A DNA stretch of 64,000 bases from Phialocephala subalpina. Taxonomy: Eukaryota > Ascomycota > Leotiomycetes > Helotiales > Mollisiaceae. The notes beneath the pieces are model-generated. The model made no database searches and had not been told where the DNA came from. It saw nothing but the letters and a program-made list of their open reading frames with translations. How positions within the stretch are numbered: position 1 is the stretch's first letter; each line of letters opens with the position of its first letter. The DNA is taken from positions 2,980,366-3,044,365 of the forward strand of contig FJOG01000001.1 of assembly GCA_900073065.1 (NCBI GenBank). The letters run 5' to 3'. The position numbers and the translations under genes are program-made. Positions 37,101-48,865 of the stretch are shown here, piece after piece.

Positions 37101-37380
37101 GAGAGATAGAGTACGATTTGGCCAGAAATAGCAATCTCTTGGCCAAATCGACATTTGGTGAGTGCTAGGAGCTTCTAACTATACTGACATTAGCTGGAAA
37201 CATTTTAGGCATATACGTCTCGAGCGTAAGTAGTCTTGGAAAGATATAGTGGCAAAGGAATATAAGGAGCCGCACACCCGGCCTACCATACGATTTTCAC
37301 CTCAATCCCCGCTCCTCGCCTTCTGCCTAGGGTGGTGCAGTCGCTGGTCTCGAAGGAAATTGATGCTTTGACCGTTGAGA
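34161..37380. other. Gene-poor region; partner of the inverted duplication
   Basis: It contains the blocks matching 25735-26480 in reverse orientation (about 34930-35050, 35170-35500 and 36890-37050). Short translated pieces on the minus strand such as CPKLRVLNLPESLGD (about 36230-36280) and DDPGSLGNLK (about 34930-34960) look like leucine-rich-repeat or F-box-type relics. No intact gene. Confidence 0.45.
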
Positions 37381-38000
37381 TCGCTTAGCAAGGTATTTCG
37401 AAAAAAATACCCTTGGATTATTTATTTCCAAATTCTATAACCTTTTAACCACGCTATATATAATGTGGTTATAAAGTAAATTAAATGTCTTTAAAGTTTT
37501 AGATACTAAGGATTAATTATATAAAAAAAATTAAAATACGAAACTTATTAAAATAAATATATTTTAATTTTAAATTAATATTTAAATTAAAAAAATAAAT
37601 TAATAAAATTAATAAAATTAATAAAATTAATAAAATTAATAAAATTAATAAAATTAATAAAATTAATAAAATTAATAAAATTAATAAAATTAATAAAATT
37701 AATAAAATTAATAAAATTAATAAAATTAATAAAATTAATAAAATTAATAAAATGGAATATTATTTTAATTTCAAATATATTTTAATATGTAAATAATACA
37801 AAGGAATAATAAATATAAAATATAAATATAATATTAAATTAAAATATAAAATATTGAAATTATTATATATTTTATTAGTTTTCGAATATTCTTTAGAATT
37901 ATAATTAGAAATCACAAGGAATTTAAAGTTTGATTGGATAAAAACTTTGATTTAAGTTAATACTAGGCTATTCCTAGTTTCGTATTCTATTTATATTGTT
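37381..38000. repeat. AT-rich tract with 9-bp minisatellite
   Basis: Very AT-rich. From about 37600 to 37753 the unit taataaaat is repeated without visible variation roughly 17 times. The tract borders the 3' end of the H3-like gene. Confidence 0.9.
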
Positions 38001-38067
38001 TGTAAGCCTATTATCGGATGAAAACCCTATAAAAAACCCCCAAAAAACCGAAAAAAAAACCAAATCC

Positions 38068-39495
38068 TCAATTACCAAAGAAAGAATCAATGGCTTTACA
38101 AGCCGCATGCTTGAATACCAAACCAGCAATTCCAAAAACAAACAAAATGCCTATGGCAATTGGGAACTTGAGGCACAGAATCGTATCCAATCGATCCAAA
38201 AACTTCATAGAAATTGTTTCGCCCTATAAATCATTAGTTTATTGAATTTCCAAAAGAGGAAATTGCAAAATAAACTTACCCGATTACAAGTAGTATCTAC
38301 CATGGTTGCAATCTAAAGAAAATCAGTATATAATTGATTATTCTAATAAGAAAACCATACTTTTTCATGTGATCTTTCGATCAAATCAAGTTCTGCCTTT
38401 CTAACTGTTTTTTCGATAGTAGCTTGATACGCTGCAAGCTTCTCGTCATCAACTCGTCGCTTATAAGATCGTGTAAAGTGCTAAAAATCCATATAATTAG
38501 TTTAAAACCCTCGAAAAACATTAAAAAAACCGAAAACCTAATTGAAATCCTTAAAAACCATTCCAAACCCCGAAAATATAAATAAGCCCCTTCAAAAGGA
38601 AAAGGAAAAATAAAAATAAAAGAATATTACTTACAGGAACAATTGAGGACTCCGAGGGAGCCGGCGAGGAACGCATATCGAGTTGGGTTTCGTTCGCGAA
38701 ATTAGAGTCCTATATATATATATATTAGCCTATCGATCAATAATTCGTCGAAAAATGCGAAAAGAAAGCCTTGAAAGAAGTCAAAAAAGGCCAAAGGAGG
38801 TATCCGAAGTCCATTCCAATTGAAAATTATAGGAAAGCCGAGAATAAGGTCGATTTGAGTCGATATCGGACGAAAATCCTCGAAAAAGTCGTGCGCGACG
38901 CTGATCGGACGGAAGAAATGGAAGAAAAATACTGAAAGGGGTTCTGGGAATCGAATCGAATAGGAAAAGGGAGCTTACGATAGTGCCGGCCTCAGCTGGA
39001 AAGAAATTAGCTATGTACGTCTCAAAAAATGACTTGGGAAAGTCAAAAAGGAGTAAATGTACTTACAGAACACGCCATTTGATCGTCTTCGAGTATTCTA
39101 CATATACTATGTTAGTTATTATTACACAGTATATTGTACCTGCAATCATGGAACAATATGGTGTTGTAGCCCTAAGCATCTTACAGGCATGATGCGCACA
39201 ATTCTAACAGCCAAAAGTCAGTAAAATACTCGAAAAGTGGATAGGAATGTACTTACTGGTGTCCTCGCACAAGTTGACGAGGTAAGCCTCAACGGATTCT
39301 TGAAGAGCACCGATGGTGGAAGATTGGAATCGAAGGTCGGACTTGAAGTCTTGAGCGATCTCACGGACGACACGTTGGAAGGGGAGCTTTCGGATGAGGA
39401 GCACGGTTGACTTTTGGTATTCTATCCAAAATACGTTAGTATATGGCTATACCAACGGAGTGCCGAAGAATGATGGAGGGAGGTTGATAGAGCAT
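38068..39495 (-). CDS. H3-like histone-fold protein with C-terminal membrane helix (copy 2; possibly pseudogene)
   Basis: Nine proposed exons on the minus strand: 39495-39453, 39421-39253, 39203-39185, 39097-39067, 38995-38979, 38709-38635, 38480-38361, 38312-38280 and 38223-38068; 220 codons. Exon 2 encodes the histone H3 core almost unchanged ([18 protein letters not shown], then [16 protein letters not shown] and [13 protein letters not shown]). It lacks the longer loop 1 of centromeric H3. Later exons give a Ser/Pro-rich linker, a 40-residue charged helix and, in the last exon, a membrane helix ([18 protein letters not shown]) before TGA at 38068. The classical H3 tail is not found. Exon 2 has two overlapping donors, GTAAGT and, four bases on, GTACAT. 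Only the weaker one keeps frame, because exon 3 is one base shorter than in copy 1. So it is either alternatively spliced or frameshifted. The proposed first intron (31 nt) is suspiciously short. Function unknown. Confidence 0.55.
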
Positions 39496-39894
39496 TGTGG
39501 ATGGCAGAGGGACAATATAGAGGGACAAGGCGAGGGAATATACTTACAAAAACCGACGATAATCTATCAAATCTTGCTATAAATAAGTTAGCATATGCTG
39601 AGCAACTTAGGAGCGGCGTTAATTACGTACATGATGCGGTAGAGAAGAAAAAGAGAAGAGAAACAAGAAACGCGACCTATATTCACAGGCAGAGCCGCAC
39701 TAAGCCCGTTGTACTGGCAACCTAGGACTACGGTGGCTAGGAACTCTACTACTAACTCATTACTATGGAGAGAAAATCATCACGAAAATGTAGGAGCATG
39801 AGGTAGTACCCATGGAATTATCTAGGGACAGAATCAATTGAATTGCGATATGTACAGTTCAGAAAGATGGTCAACATTGACTTAGTATCCATTG
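39496..39894. other. 5' region of the H3-like gene
   Basis: Up to about 39690 it still matches 24977-25130 in reverse orientation, including a possible small exon at 39570-39542 followed by GTAAGTATATTCCC, also present in copy 1. Beyond 39700 I see nothing recognisable. Confidence 0.45.
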
Positions 39895-40290
39895 CAAACC
39901 ATGGATAGTAGACCCGGCGGCGACAGGCTCAGCGACAGCAAATCCCTCAGCGATATGCCGACAGTAAACCCAACCGAACGACTGTAGACCATGCAGTAGC
40001 ATCCCCATCCTCCATCTCATGCGATAGGAGGCGTTGTGATGATAACCCATCATGGCGACAGCGAACTCCTCGCAGCGACAGCAGACCCATCCTAGCCACG
40101 GACGAAGATGCGGTAGCAGATCCCTTCCAGTGATGGTAAACCTTGTGACAGTAGACCCAAGCAGGGCGACTACATATGGGAACACATCGAGCCCATTTCA
40201 GCGACGGCAGACCATGCGACAGCAGACGTTGTGAAAGCAGACCCATACCAACGATGTAGAGTATAAGATAGCAGACCCCTTTCTTGTTCT
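39895..40290. repeat. Degenerate tandem repeats of a gacagcagaccca-type unit
   Basis: Variants of 'gcgacagcagacccat' recur at irregular spacing (about 20-40 bp) through this stretch. They have diverged too far for an exact unit length. Confidence 0.6.
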
Positions 40291-40559
40291 CCGAACATTC
40301 AACTTTCATCCCAACCCTCAAACTTCATCCAAACTTTCGCCTTTCACCCAAATCACCTCTCGCTTTCATCCGAGGATCAAAGTTGGGACAAGCGACAACA
40401 CGGTCCGGCAGACCAATTCATCTCGGCGGATGTTGGTAAGCCCTCACCGGAAGTGTATGTGAACGTCGTTATCAATTGCAGACCCATACCGAAGGGAAAT
40501 GTAGAGTATGCGAGGAAGAGAGGAGGACGAAAATCGCGTGAAAGGATGTGGAGATCAGC

Positions 40560-40990
40560 GGGACGTTGAGGTTTGCGGAATGTGTCGAGCCATAGGACGT
40601 GAAAGCTCGCAGGGTAGATAAAATTGTAGAACCGGGATTCGTAGATGTGGAGAGTTCGTAGGATCTGGAGACTCGTAGGACGTGAAAGCTCGCAAGGTTA
40701 TTAGATTTGCACAATCGAGATTCGTAGAGCATCGAAACTCGTAGGACGTGGACTCGCAAACCCGTAAAAGCTCGCATGATGTGCGGAAACGCAGAATTGA
40801 CACTCGCAGGACGTGAAGGCTCGCAGGATCTTGTTCTGATTCGCAGAATTGAAGCTCGTGGCAGGAAACGACTCGTAGGTGGTGACGCCACAGAGCGTGC
40901 AGAATCGCGGAGTTGTGGCTCGCAGAATGCGTTGTGGTCCAGAATTGTAGAAGGAGATACACTCGCAGGATGGTGGTATCGTAAAATGGG
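40560..40990. repeat. Degenerate tandem repeats of a ctcgcaggacgtgaa-type unit
   Basis: Variants of 'ctcgtaggacgtgaaagctcgcaggat' occur about ten times in roughly 430 bp. Long minus-strand open frames here are by-products of the repeat. No gene. Confidence 0.65.
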
Positions 40991-43900
40991 CTTCGCTTTG
41001 TGAAGACCAGTAGATCAATCATCGAGCAGGAGCTTCGACCAGGGAGGGTATCGAAGGAACAGTTCCTGCCAGCAAGCCGTAGAACAACGAAAGACGAGAC
41101 TTGACATTAGTGCGAAGACCCGCGGACAGGTAGATTGCAATGGAAAGGAATGAGGAAGAAAAGAGTGATTGTATGGGCTGAAATTTGCCTGGCCGAGAAA
41201 CAGCCATCTGCAACGCGTTCAAAAAGGGGTTCAAAATTGGGTGACGATATAGCCGTTGCAAGGACGCACAAAGGGAAGCAAGCAAATTATCTTCAAGGCA
41301 ACATCGAAGCGAAAGCTATAATCAGAAATCACTTGTTTTCTGGAAAGCAGTTGCAAAACATGTATTAAGGGAATGCTTTATCCATCTGAGAAGAAATTGC
41401 ACGCCTGATTTCATCCTGTACCATGCGCCAAGTGGCTCGAGGGCGCGAAATTGCCGTCGCTTCTGTTTTCTAGGCCCACCCCTTTTGTCTTGTTCTTGAG
41501 ACCGCAGCAGTCATCTACGCCACCTCAAACATTCAAAGGTACCAAGCATTGTCTGAAGATCGTTTGAAGTGATCTTTGTCTACCTCAATGTACTCAATCC
41601 CATAGGAACGTATGGCGTACGACTTCTGTATGCCGCAATGATCGAGTCTTCGTCTCCGATAGCGGAAGTGAGTCGCGCGCGAGAAGTTTGGGAAAGAGAG
41701 CACTCAGAGGACACTGTCTTTGCGCTAAGAATCGTCTCTAATATTCTTGGAATTATTGCAAATCTCGAGCAAGGCGAACCTGTGATGACTCGTTGCGTCT
41801 TTGCCACCTCCGCCATTGGGCAATGACGTGGTCTTTTCACTCGTCTCCATTATGCTTCCTTCCACCGCACTGTATAAAACAGTTGAAGTTCTGCATGTCT
41901 TCTTCTTGAAGTGTGCATCAGAATCAGTTCCACTCGAACAATATGCAAGACGTTGGACGTGCAAGAGGGGAAGTTCTCGATTTACTGAGAACACACCTGG
42001 CACTCTAGCCTAAAATCGCTTTGATGTTGAGATGTTCCAGTCTGATAAATGCAGAACTTGGGACCGGACGTTATCCAGTATTGAATATAGCATCATCATA
42101 TCAACACTCCAATCCAGACCGATGTCGGTGGCCTTTCTATCTGATGAGAAGTTGTGAGAGCCATCTTGGCCCTCATGAATTTGCAACGGAAGCATGAATT
42201 CATACAACGATAGAAAGGACATCTGAGACTGTATTTCAATCTGTAAATAAGTCCTTCGAATACTTCAGTACTCCTTTTTATAACCGCTACTGGTTGTAAC
42301 ATTTTGCGATGAATTATAATCTGAGAACATAGCAGTGGAGGAACATCTAATTGAATCACTTGATTCATGGCTCCTATCGATAGTTTTCGAGAACCTGGGA
42401 AAGCGTTACTGCCTTCTTTGCAGTGTTTGCAGTTGCAGCTTCTCCAGGACCTCACAGCGAACCTAAATTATTCAAGGCGCTCAACGTTACAGGATTTCTC
42501 TAGACATTGTTTAGCATACTCCAATAGTCGTCGTGGAAGAGTTGGGCATTCACCTGATGTGGATAGCGCTGTCATTGTATATGCTGTCTGGGACATTGTG
42601 GGACGTCAAGGAAATAGAGATTCGAGATCGCTGAAAGATCTCAGTAATGTTATGGATGGAGTTGGAGAGGCAATATACAATGTCATAGGATGACCTCAAG
42701 TCCGGAAAGAGAATTTCGACGTTGGGAAAGTGGGGCCAGATTCTTGAAGCCTTGTTCATTAGCTTAGCGGCAGTAGCAATATCCAACAGACCTACGACTA
42801 GCAATTGTGGATCATTATTGCGATTGCAGCCTTTGCGGAAACAGTCCTTTCCTTCGATTACCAACCCAAAAGTATGATACCCAGGTTTATTTTGGCTTCG
42901 ATGCACTGATGGTATTACGAATGCCTGTGAATTAATTTGCAGGCCGAGTTGGAAAACTGGCGAAGCACACCTGATGCCAACCACTTCAATTCAAGCCAAA
43001 CTAGATCCTTAACCCAGCCAGATGGTTCGGGGACAATCGACGGCAGTGATGAACGGCTGGCTGGCTGCTCTAATTTCAGCTGAAAAACTTTCGCGGTCTG
43101 CAATCTTTTCATGAAATGTATGGTTCCGACCACACAGCAGTCCTACCTACAAGTCTATGGCCAACCACGAAAAGTCGATTCCACGAAGTAGCCTGGGTTG
43201 TCCGAGAAATTCTGGGTCGCTGCAAAGTTTAATAATACCTTCAAACGTGGCTTGGGACAGCTCAGGATCGTCGCCACTGACGTCCAGAAGATTCTGGGAC
43301 AGCCAGGAAAAAACTTTGGTAGCGCCGCGAAACAAGTCCTCGAATTATATGGGCTGAAGAATGTCCTGTCGGCGGTGGACCATTCAGAAAAGCTTCTAGA
43401 GTGCGGCCTTAAGAATACAAGATTGAGATTTAAAACTGAAAGGTGCTAATCAGATGATGGATAACTGGAAGCCGTTTTAGGGCATGAAGTGTGGAACGAT
43501 TTTACGAATGAATTTGAATGGTCCTCGACCCGAATCTGAAGCAGGCTCTTGTCACGCCATTGGATATCTTGCAGGTGATGGGACTTGAACTTTTCAAGTC
43601 CGAAACTAGTCTTTCGGGGATGGACGTTGACGGCTGGGATGAAGTTTGAAATGCTTTCAAAAGCACCAGTGATCTCGGTACATTATAAAGTGATATTCGC
43701 GAACTTTCAGAGCGATCTGGGAAAGAATGTTCACTGTTCACACCTTCGACTAAATATTTTCTAGACTGATTACCCAAGTCCTCTATGGTATCAATATCAA
43801 ACTGATCTCTACTTCCAGGTTCTGGCGTTCCTAGAAGTCCCAGCTTTTGTGGTACATTCTGAGCCGAGACCTGGAGGAAGGTCAATTACCCTCCTTTGAT

Positions 43901-44509
43901 TTAGCAAATCACACGTCGTAAGAGCGGACACAAGGAGTCTGCCGAACCCCAAAGATCCCCGAATGAGAGGGAGAACATATAATCAAGTCTTCGCTAAGTA
44001 CGCTTGAACCGAGCAGCCATAGAATCAAGTGATTGACTACGAGTCCTTAGCCCATCATTCGCCTATCACCCTCGAAAAATGGCCATGCAGCCCAGATTGT
44101 ACCGAAAGGGCTGGTAAATTTTAAACTCTGCCGAAACCGAGAGGTGGAGAGTCTACAGACACCTTGGCACTCCGTCAGATGCAAATATTCCTTTGAATCT
44201 AAGAAGCGAGTATCCCCCGAATCCTCCAGAATGACCCATTATCATGGTCAAGGAGACGTTGTAGTTGAGATCCAGACCTTAGAGAACGCCAAAATTCGCT
44301 TTGAAAATTTCTTTAAGGCTTGAGGACATCCAAAAAGTAGAAATATCTGCCCAGACTCCGCGCTATACTTGGCCGCTTCGCCAAGGTGAGGCCTTGATAT
44401 TGCCAGGATATTACGGCCCGCGTAAGCAATATCCCGACTCCGTATCGAATGTCCCCAAGTTTTGGGGATATTCTCAATGCGTTTTGAGCCATTATTACTT
44501 CGCAAACAT
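40991..44509. other. Gene-poor region
   Basis: No intact gene. Plus-strand pieces such as LPSLQCLQLQLLQDL (about 42405-42450) look like leucine-rich-repeat relics. The open frame near 41588-41826 (+) is unrecognised. Confidence 0.4.
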
Positions 44510-44720
44510 GACAATGAATTGAAGGACATCATAAATTGGCCTCAATTCAAGGCAGCGAGGTCAAACGCTGTCAAACAAGACTTTTGCACCGACAAGTAGA
44601 CGATAGAATGCTTTGTAATCGAGAAGTTGTCGAATGTCCCCGGACTTGGGACAATGGAAGGGACACACAATTTCCAGAAACCATCAATCGAAGTTTCAAT
44701 GCCCAGGAATAGAATCGAAG
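44510..44720. repeat. Degenerate direct repeat of about 33990-34160
   Basis: Partner copy of the earlier segment, in the same orientation, with shared acttgggacaatggaagggac and attcaaggcagcgaggt. Confidence 0.6.
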
Positions 44721-45337
44721 AATGGTATAAGAAGGGTTGCCTGGATTCTGGAATGGGGGGTGTTGAAATTCGGGGTCTGGAAGGAAGTAGCCTGCAAAAT
44801 ACATTTTCTATGGGTCAAAATTCCTGCGTCGAATAAGATTCCTTTGCGTACATCGGTACCTTTCCTCATCATAATAGAAATCAAGACATGCATGGCCAAC
44901 TAGTCCCAAGTGACCATTCACAACCATGATCGCATTGACTTTCTCAGAATAGATATATATGTCCGAATTGATACGTCTCGAGGAAAGACGAAAAGGGGTC
45001 TTGCTCGGAAATATAAAGTATAACTATAAGCGTGAGTACTTGACTCTGCATCTGCTCATGATCAGTATCGAAAGCCATACCTCGGCTCTTTCTGCTTCGT
45101 AGTTACTTTTCTTGTCTCTTCGCCTCCTTTGCCGCGGCGGCGTCCATACGTTCACTGAAGCTTTTCGGCCTATCCGGTTCTGACCTCTGATATGATGCGG
45201 TTCCTCGGGTCCTAATTGAAGCCCGTGACATCGATATTGCAAAAATGGTCCAGCAAGTCTGTCACCAAACTCTTCTCTCTTCTTCAGTCTCGACGCTTGC
45301 TTCAGAGCCAAGTTAGACTTTTCACTTAGTCAAGGTT

Positions 45338-45631
45338 NNNNNNNNNNNNNNNNNNNNNNNNNNNNNNNNNNNNNNNNNNNNNNNNNNNNNNNNNNNNNNN
45401 NNNNNNNNNNNNNNNNNNNNNNNNNNNNNNNNNNNNNNNNNNNNNNNNNNNNNNNNNNNNNNNNNNNNNNNNNNNNNNNNNNNNNNNNNNNNNNNNNNNN
45501 NNNNNNNNNNNNNNNNNNNNNNNNNNNNNNNNNNNNNNNNNNNNNNNNNNNNNNNNNNNNNNNNNNNNNNNNNNNNNNNNNNNNNNNNNNNNNNNNNNNN
45601 NNNNNNNNNNNNNNNNNNNNNNNNNNNNNNN
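45338..45631. other. Assembly gap (294 N)
   Basis: Run of unknown bases. Any gene here or across it cannot be read. Frames on either side reaching into it are not interpretable. Confidence 1.
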
Positions 45632-47265
45632 GATCCATGTGTAGCCCACTCCATCTCAATGAGGCATGCCTGTGACAAAGTCCCTACAGTGCTGGAAGAT
45701 TGAAAGCACTGGCTATGACACTGCATTTAAGCCCTGACGAGCTCTAACAGTACCCTTCCCGGCGATCGTTGAATTGGTCGCGGTTGTGCTCTTTGAATAG
45801 GAGATACAGGTACATATACATCAATCTTCGAGTCTGCGACCTCAACCTTTCTGCCCGTGCTTCTCGTATCTCAACAATTTTTCATCGATCTGGGCTCGTA
45901 GCGGCGGAGTTGGATCCGGTTAGATAATTTGAGCTTGACCATGAAAGAACTGGGTGGGGTCGCGGGCCGTGCGGCACGGAATGCTCTGGACTTATGTCAG
46001 TCGTCGTTCATTGACAAAATGAAAGCATTGTGCGGAAGTTGTGTCTGAGGAATGAGAGATCGAAGACCCAAGCTCAACCCCACCGAGATATACATTCCCA
46101 TGGCACTAGGGTCTCTCGACCGGATTTTTGCATGACTTGTGTCCTTTGAGACCGAAGAAAGGAAGGTTACTGACCTACTGATTTGAAGGACTTTCTCGAG
46201 CTTGAAGAATATCCGATACAACATCAAGTCTCTAGCCATAATTCAAGGAGATATAACTCGAGAAGCGGCCGTTTCGCCAGGGGTAAAAGCATGCAAACTA
46301 TGCGACATTTCCCGGCTTCCATCTTTTGCTCCACCTCAACCTCCTGCAGGTTGTATTTGTACATACATACATTCTCGGGTATCCCAGCCCTTCCCTTCCA
46401 TGTCTGCTTTCAGCCCATCGCCATATTCCAAAAATGGAGCCGTTGTCGATCGTGTTATTGAAGAAGGTGAAGGAGAACTGCGCTCTGCAAGTCGTCGAAG
46501 TCAAGCTCGGCCGCCAGGAGTACTAAACAGGGCGTCATGAGAAGCTCCCATCTGGCATTCGAGGTGAGTGTCATTGGCTCAATCATTGTTAGTGATGGCA
46601 CTGTACATATAGCTATCAGATCTCTTACTCTGTGACATTGAGCCTTCTTCCTCGGGTGATCGAAGAAACAAGATACGCTGCTCTTCAGGCGCGCAGGCGG
46701 CGGGCAGTACGAATGTTATGAATAATCCATGCTACCTCTAGCAAGGGTCTGATGCTATCGAAGAAGATGATGCTCGAATGCCAGAATTACCGTATTATTG
46801 TTCGTGTTGATGCGAGCAGTTGATCGTCGGCTGTGGCGTAGTCTGAAATGTTTAGGTCGGTGTTTGGCCGTCAATGAAGTCGCTGTTGAACGTATCATTG
46901 CAGACACGGAAACGAACCAGTTGTCATCGAGGTTGATGCGACATGTCGGGTGTACAGCCATCTGACGAACAATCGAACAGTGCTCTCTTTCATATTCTGG
47001 AGATGGCCCTAAGTGCACGCGCCGTGCCTGGTGCTTGTTTCAATCAGCCATTTTACTTCCTTCCTGGCCCTCTCCCTCCAGTTTGTGTATACTATCACTC
47101 TGTGATACCCGTCGGCAGTGGCGGCGGTGGTAAAACTCTCTTGCTTGCAGTCGTGCGATGCGGCGACTGTCCTGCGAAAGAACTTTGTAGTTTTCTAGCA
47201 TCCGGTATTTCTGGAACGAGAAATCTGCAATCGAAAAAAGGGTCATCAGTACTGTGGGGTGGTTT
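45632..47265. other. No supported gene
   Basis: Ordinary composition, scattered short frames, no recognisable domain or RNA gene. Confidence 0.35.
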
Positions 47266-47299
47266 GTAGATGTAGATTTTTCGAAAAATCTACATCTAC
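47266..47299. repeat. Perfect 34-bp palindrome without spacer
   Basis: Arms of 17 bp, GTAGATGTAGATTTTTC and its exact reverse complement, meet directly at 47282/47283. It lies in a stretch with no gene. It could be the stem of a rho-like or processing hairpin, a footprint of an inverted-repeat element, or a protein-binding palindrome. Confidence 0.95.
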
Positions 47300-48436
47300 C
47301 TAGTAGCAGCCGCCGGTCAAAAAAAGGGGCCGAAACCATAAATAGAACATGCAACCGAGACCGAATGAGGCTAGCTCCATGCGGGGCGTCTTCTCCTCAT
47401 GCGGAATTTCTGGACGACATCTCTTCTGTCTAAATGTTCAAATAATTCAAATGCGCTGTTGCATTTCATCGTGGATTGATTCTGTGACATCGCGAGTGCG
47501 AGAATTCTCGAGAAGCGAGCTTGTAGCTGGATTAGTGTCAGGCTACCTGCCCCTTCCTTTTCAAAATAGAGTTTTCAATTGACGTCACGTGCTATTTTGC
47601 GAGCAGAATCCCCTCTATGCCCTATGTCACCATTGTTCGCAGTGCTGGAGTCTTTGTACCCATTCTCTGATTTGATTCTTGCTTTTCTTATTCCATGGGA
47701 TTGTCTCAGTTGTTTAGAGGAAATGCGGCGACAGCAGCACGACGCTAGGAGCTGAAGAAAAGCTGGCTGCAGGAACCTGCTCGGACGGCCATGCCTCCAC
47801 GTACCTCGATTCATCGTGCCAATACGCAAGAGAGTTCTCCAACCATGGCACACACAAGATTTATCGCTTGGCATATGCTGTCGTCAGTCCCAACGCGTCC
47901 TTCCAGTCATTGGTGTTATACCGTCGCGGCGTCACAGCTGCAGCCCTCGATCGCAGATGTCCCCCAGCTACACGTAGCAGAAGCCACTGGGTTCTAGGAG
48001 GTCTACAAGGTCTACAAGGTTTGCAAATTTCCACAGTATTTGAATATCTACAAGGAATATTGAGGGTTGCGTTGTACAGGTGTAGGTCTCACGGCGTGGT
48101 CTCATACGATGGGCCAACGCTGCAGCCTGCAGTTGCTTGCAGCCCACTTTACAAGTATCGGCACGCTGTCTGGCATAATTTCTCTCACAGGGGATTTGTA
48201 AAGTGCTTTCTCTTCCATTTGTATGTCTTCTACCTGTGTTGTGCGTGGTTGTGGGCGCTCAGCGTGTGAAGCCCGAATGTTGTGTAGGAGTGAAAGTGTC
48301 TTCGTAGCAGACCCCGCCGCGAATTAGCGTGGAACTGCATCCAGATCACTCCCTCTCCACTGGCGAAGGTTGCACAACGCTTGCAACAGAGCGCTCTAGA
48401 CGCCGCAAAATTCGCTTGCAACATCGCCCATTAGCC
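47300..48436. other. No supported gene
   Basis: Short frames only. 'ctacaaggt ctacaaggt ttgcaa' near 48001-48025 is a small direct repeat. Confidence 0.35.
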
Positions 48437-48479
48437 CAACTTGTTGATTGCGCTTGTCACAAGCGCAATCAACAAGTTG
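48437..48479. repeat. Perfect 20-bp stem hairpin with 3-nt loop
   Basis: Arm CAACTTGTTGATTGCGCTTG (48437-48456), loop TCA, then its exact reverse complement (48460-48479). A stem of this length and purity in otherwise unstructured DNA is unlikely by chance. It is not followed by a T-run on either strand, so an RNA polymerase III terminator is not evident. Confidence 0.95.
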
Positions 48480-48644
48480 TGATTGCGAGCACGCCCCACC
48501 ATGCGGACTTCTATAAGTATCTGCCTCTCCCCCCAACTTTTTCTCACTTTTTCTTCAGAGAAACGCATCACGTGCCAACACCACCACATCTTCTTCTTCT
48601 CTTTCTTATCCATATGGACCCACATCTTCATCGACCCACATCAT

Positions 48645-48757
48645 CGCATACCTCGACCTACCTCACATACATCGACAACCTACCTCACATACCTCGACCT
48701 CCCTCACATACCTCGACCTTCCTCACATACCTCGACCTTCCTCACAGACATCTCGAC
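48645..48757. repeat. 19-bp minisatellite (ctcacatacctcgacctnc)
   Basis: About five imperfect copies of ctcacatacctcgacctyc, followed by a CA-rich stretch (acacacatacac) at about 48800-48865. The long open frames across it are repeat artefacts. Confidence 0.8.
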
Positions 48758-48865
48758 GTCTTACCTCATCGACGCCCTCCCTCACATCACGACATCGATC
48801 AGATACACACATACACAGAGAGTTGGGAAGGGAGGATGAGGGGTATACACACACATACACACACA

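Noticed and set aside
39253..39421. H3-like exon as the centromeric histone CENP-A
   Set aside because: Centromeric H3 has a longer loop 1 and divergent helix 2; this exon follows canonical H3 almost residue for residue.
39895..40990. Possible CRISPR-like arrays
   Set aside because: The units are irregular and tandem without unique spacers, and the genome is fungal; they are ordinary degenerate tandem repeats.
45322..45726. Long open frames across the N-run
   Set aside because: They exist only because unknown bases cannot contain stops.
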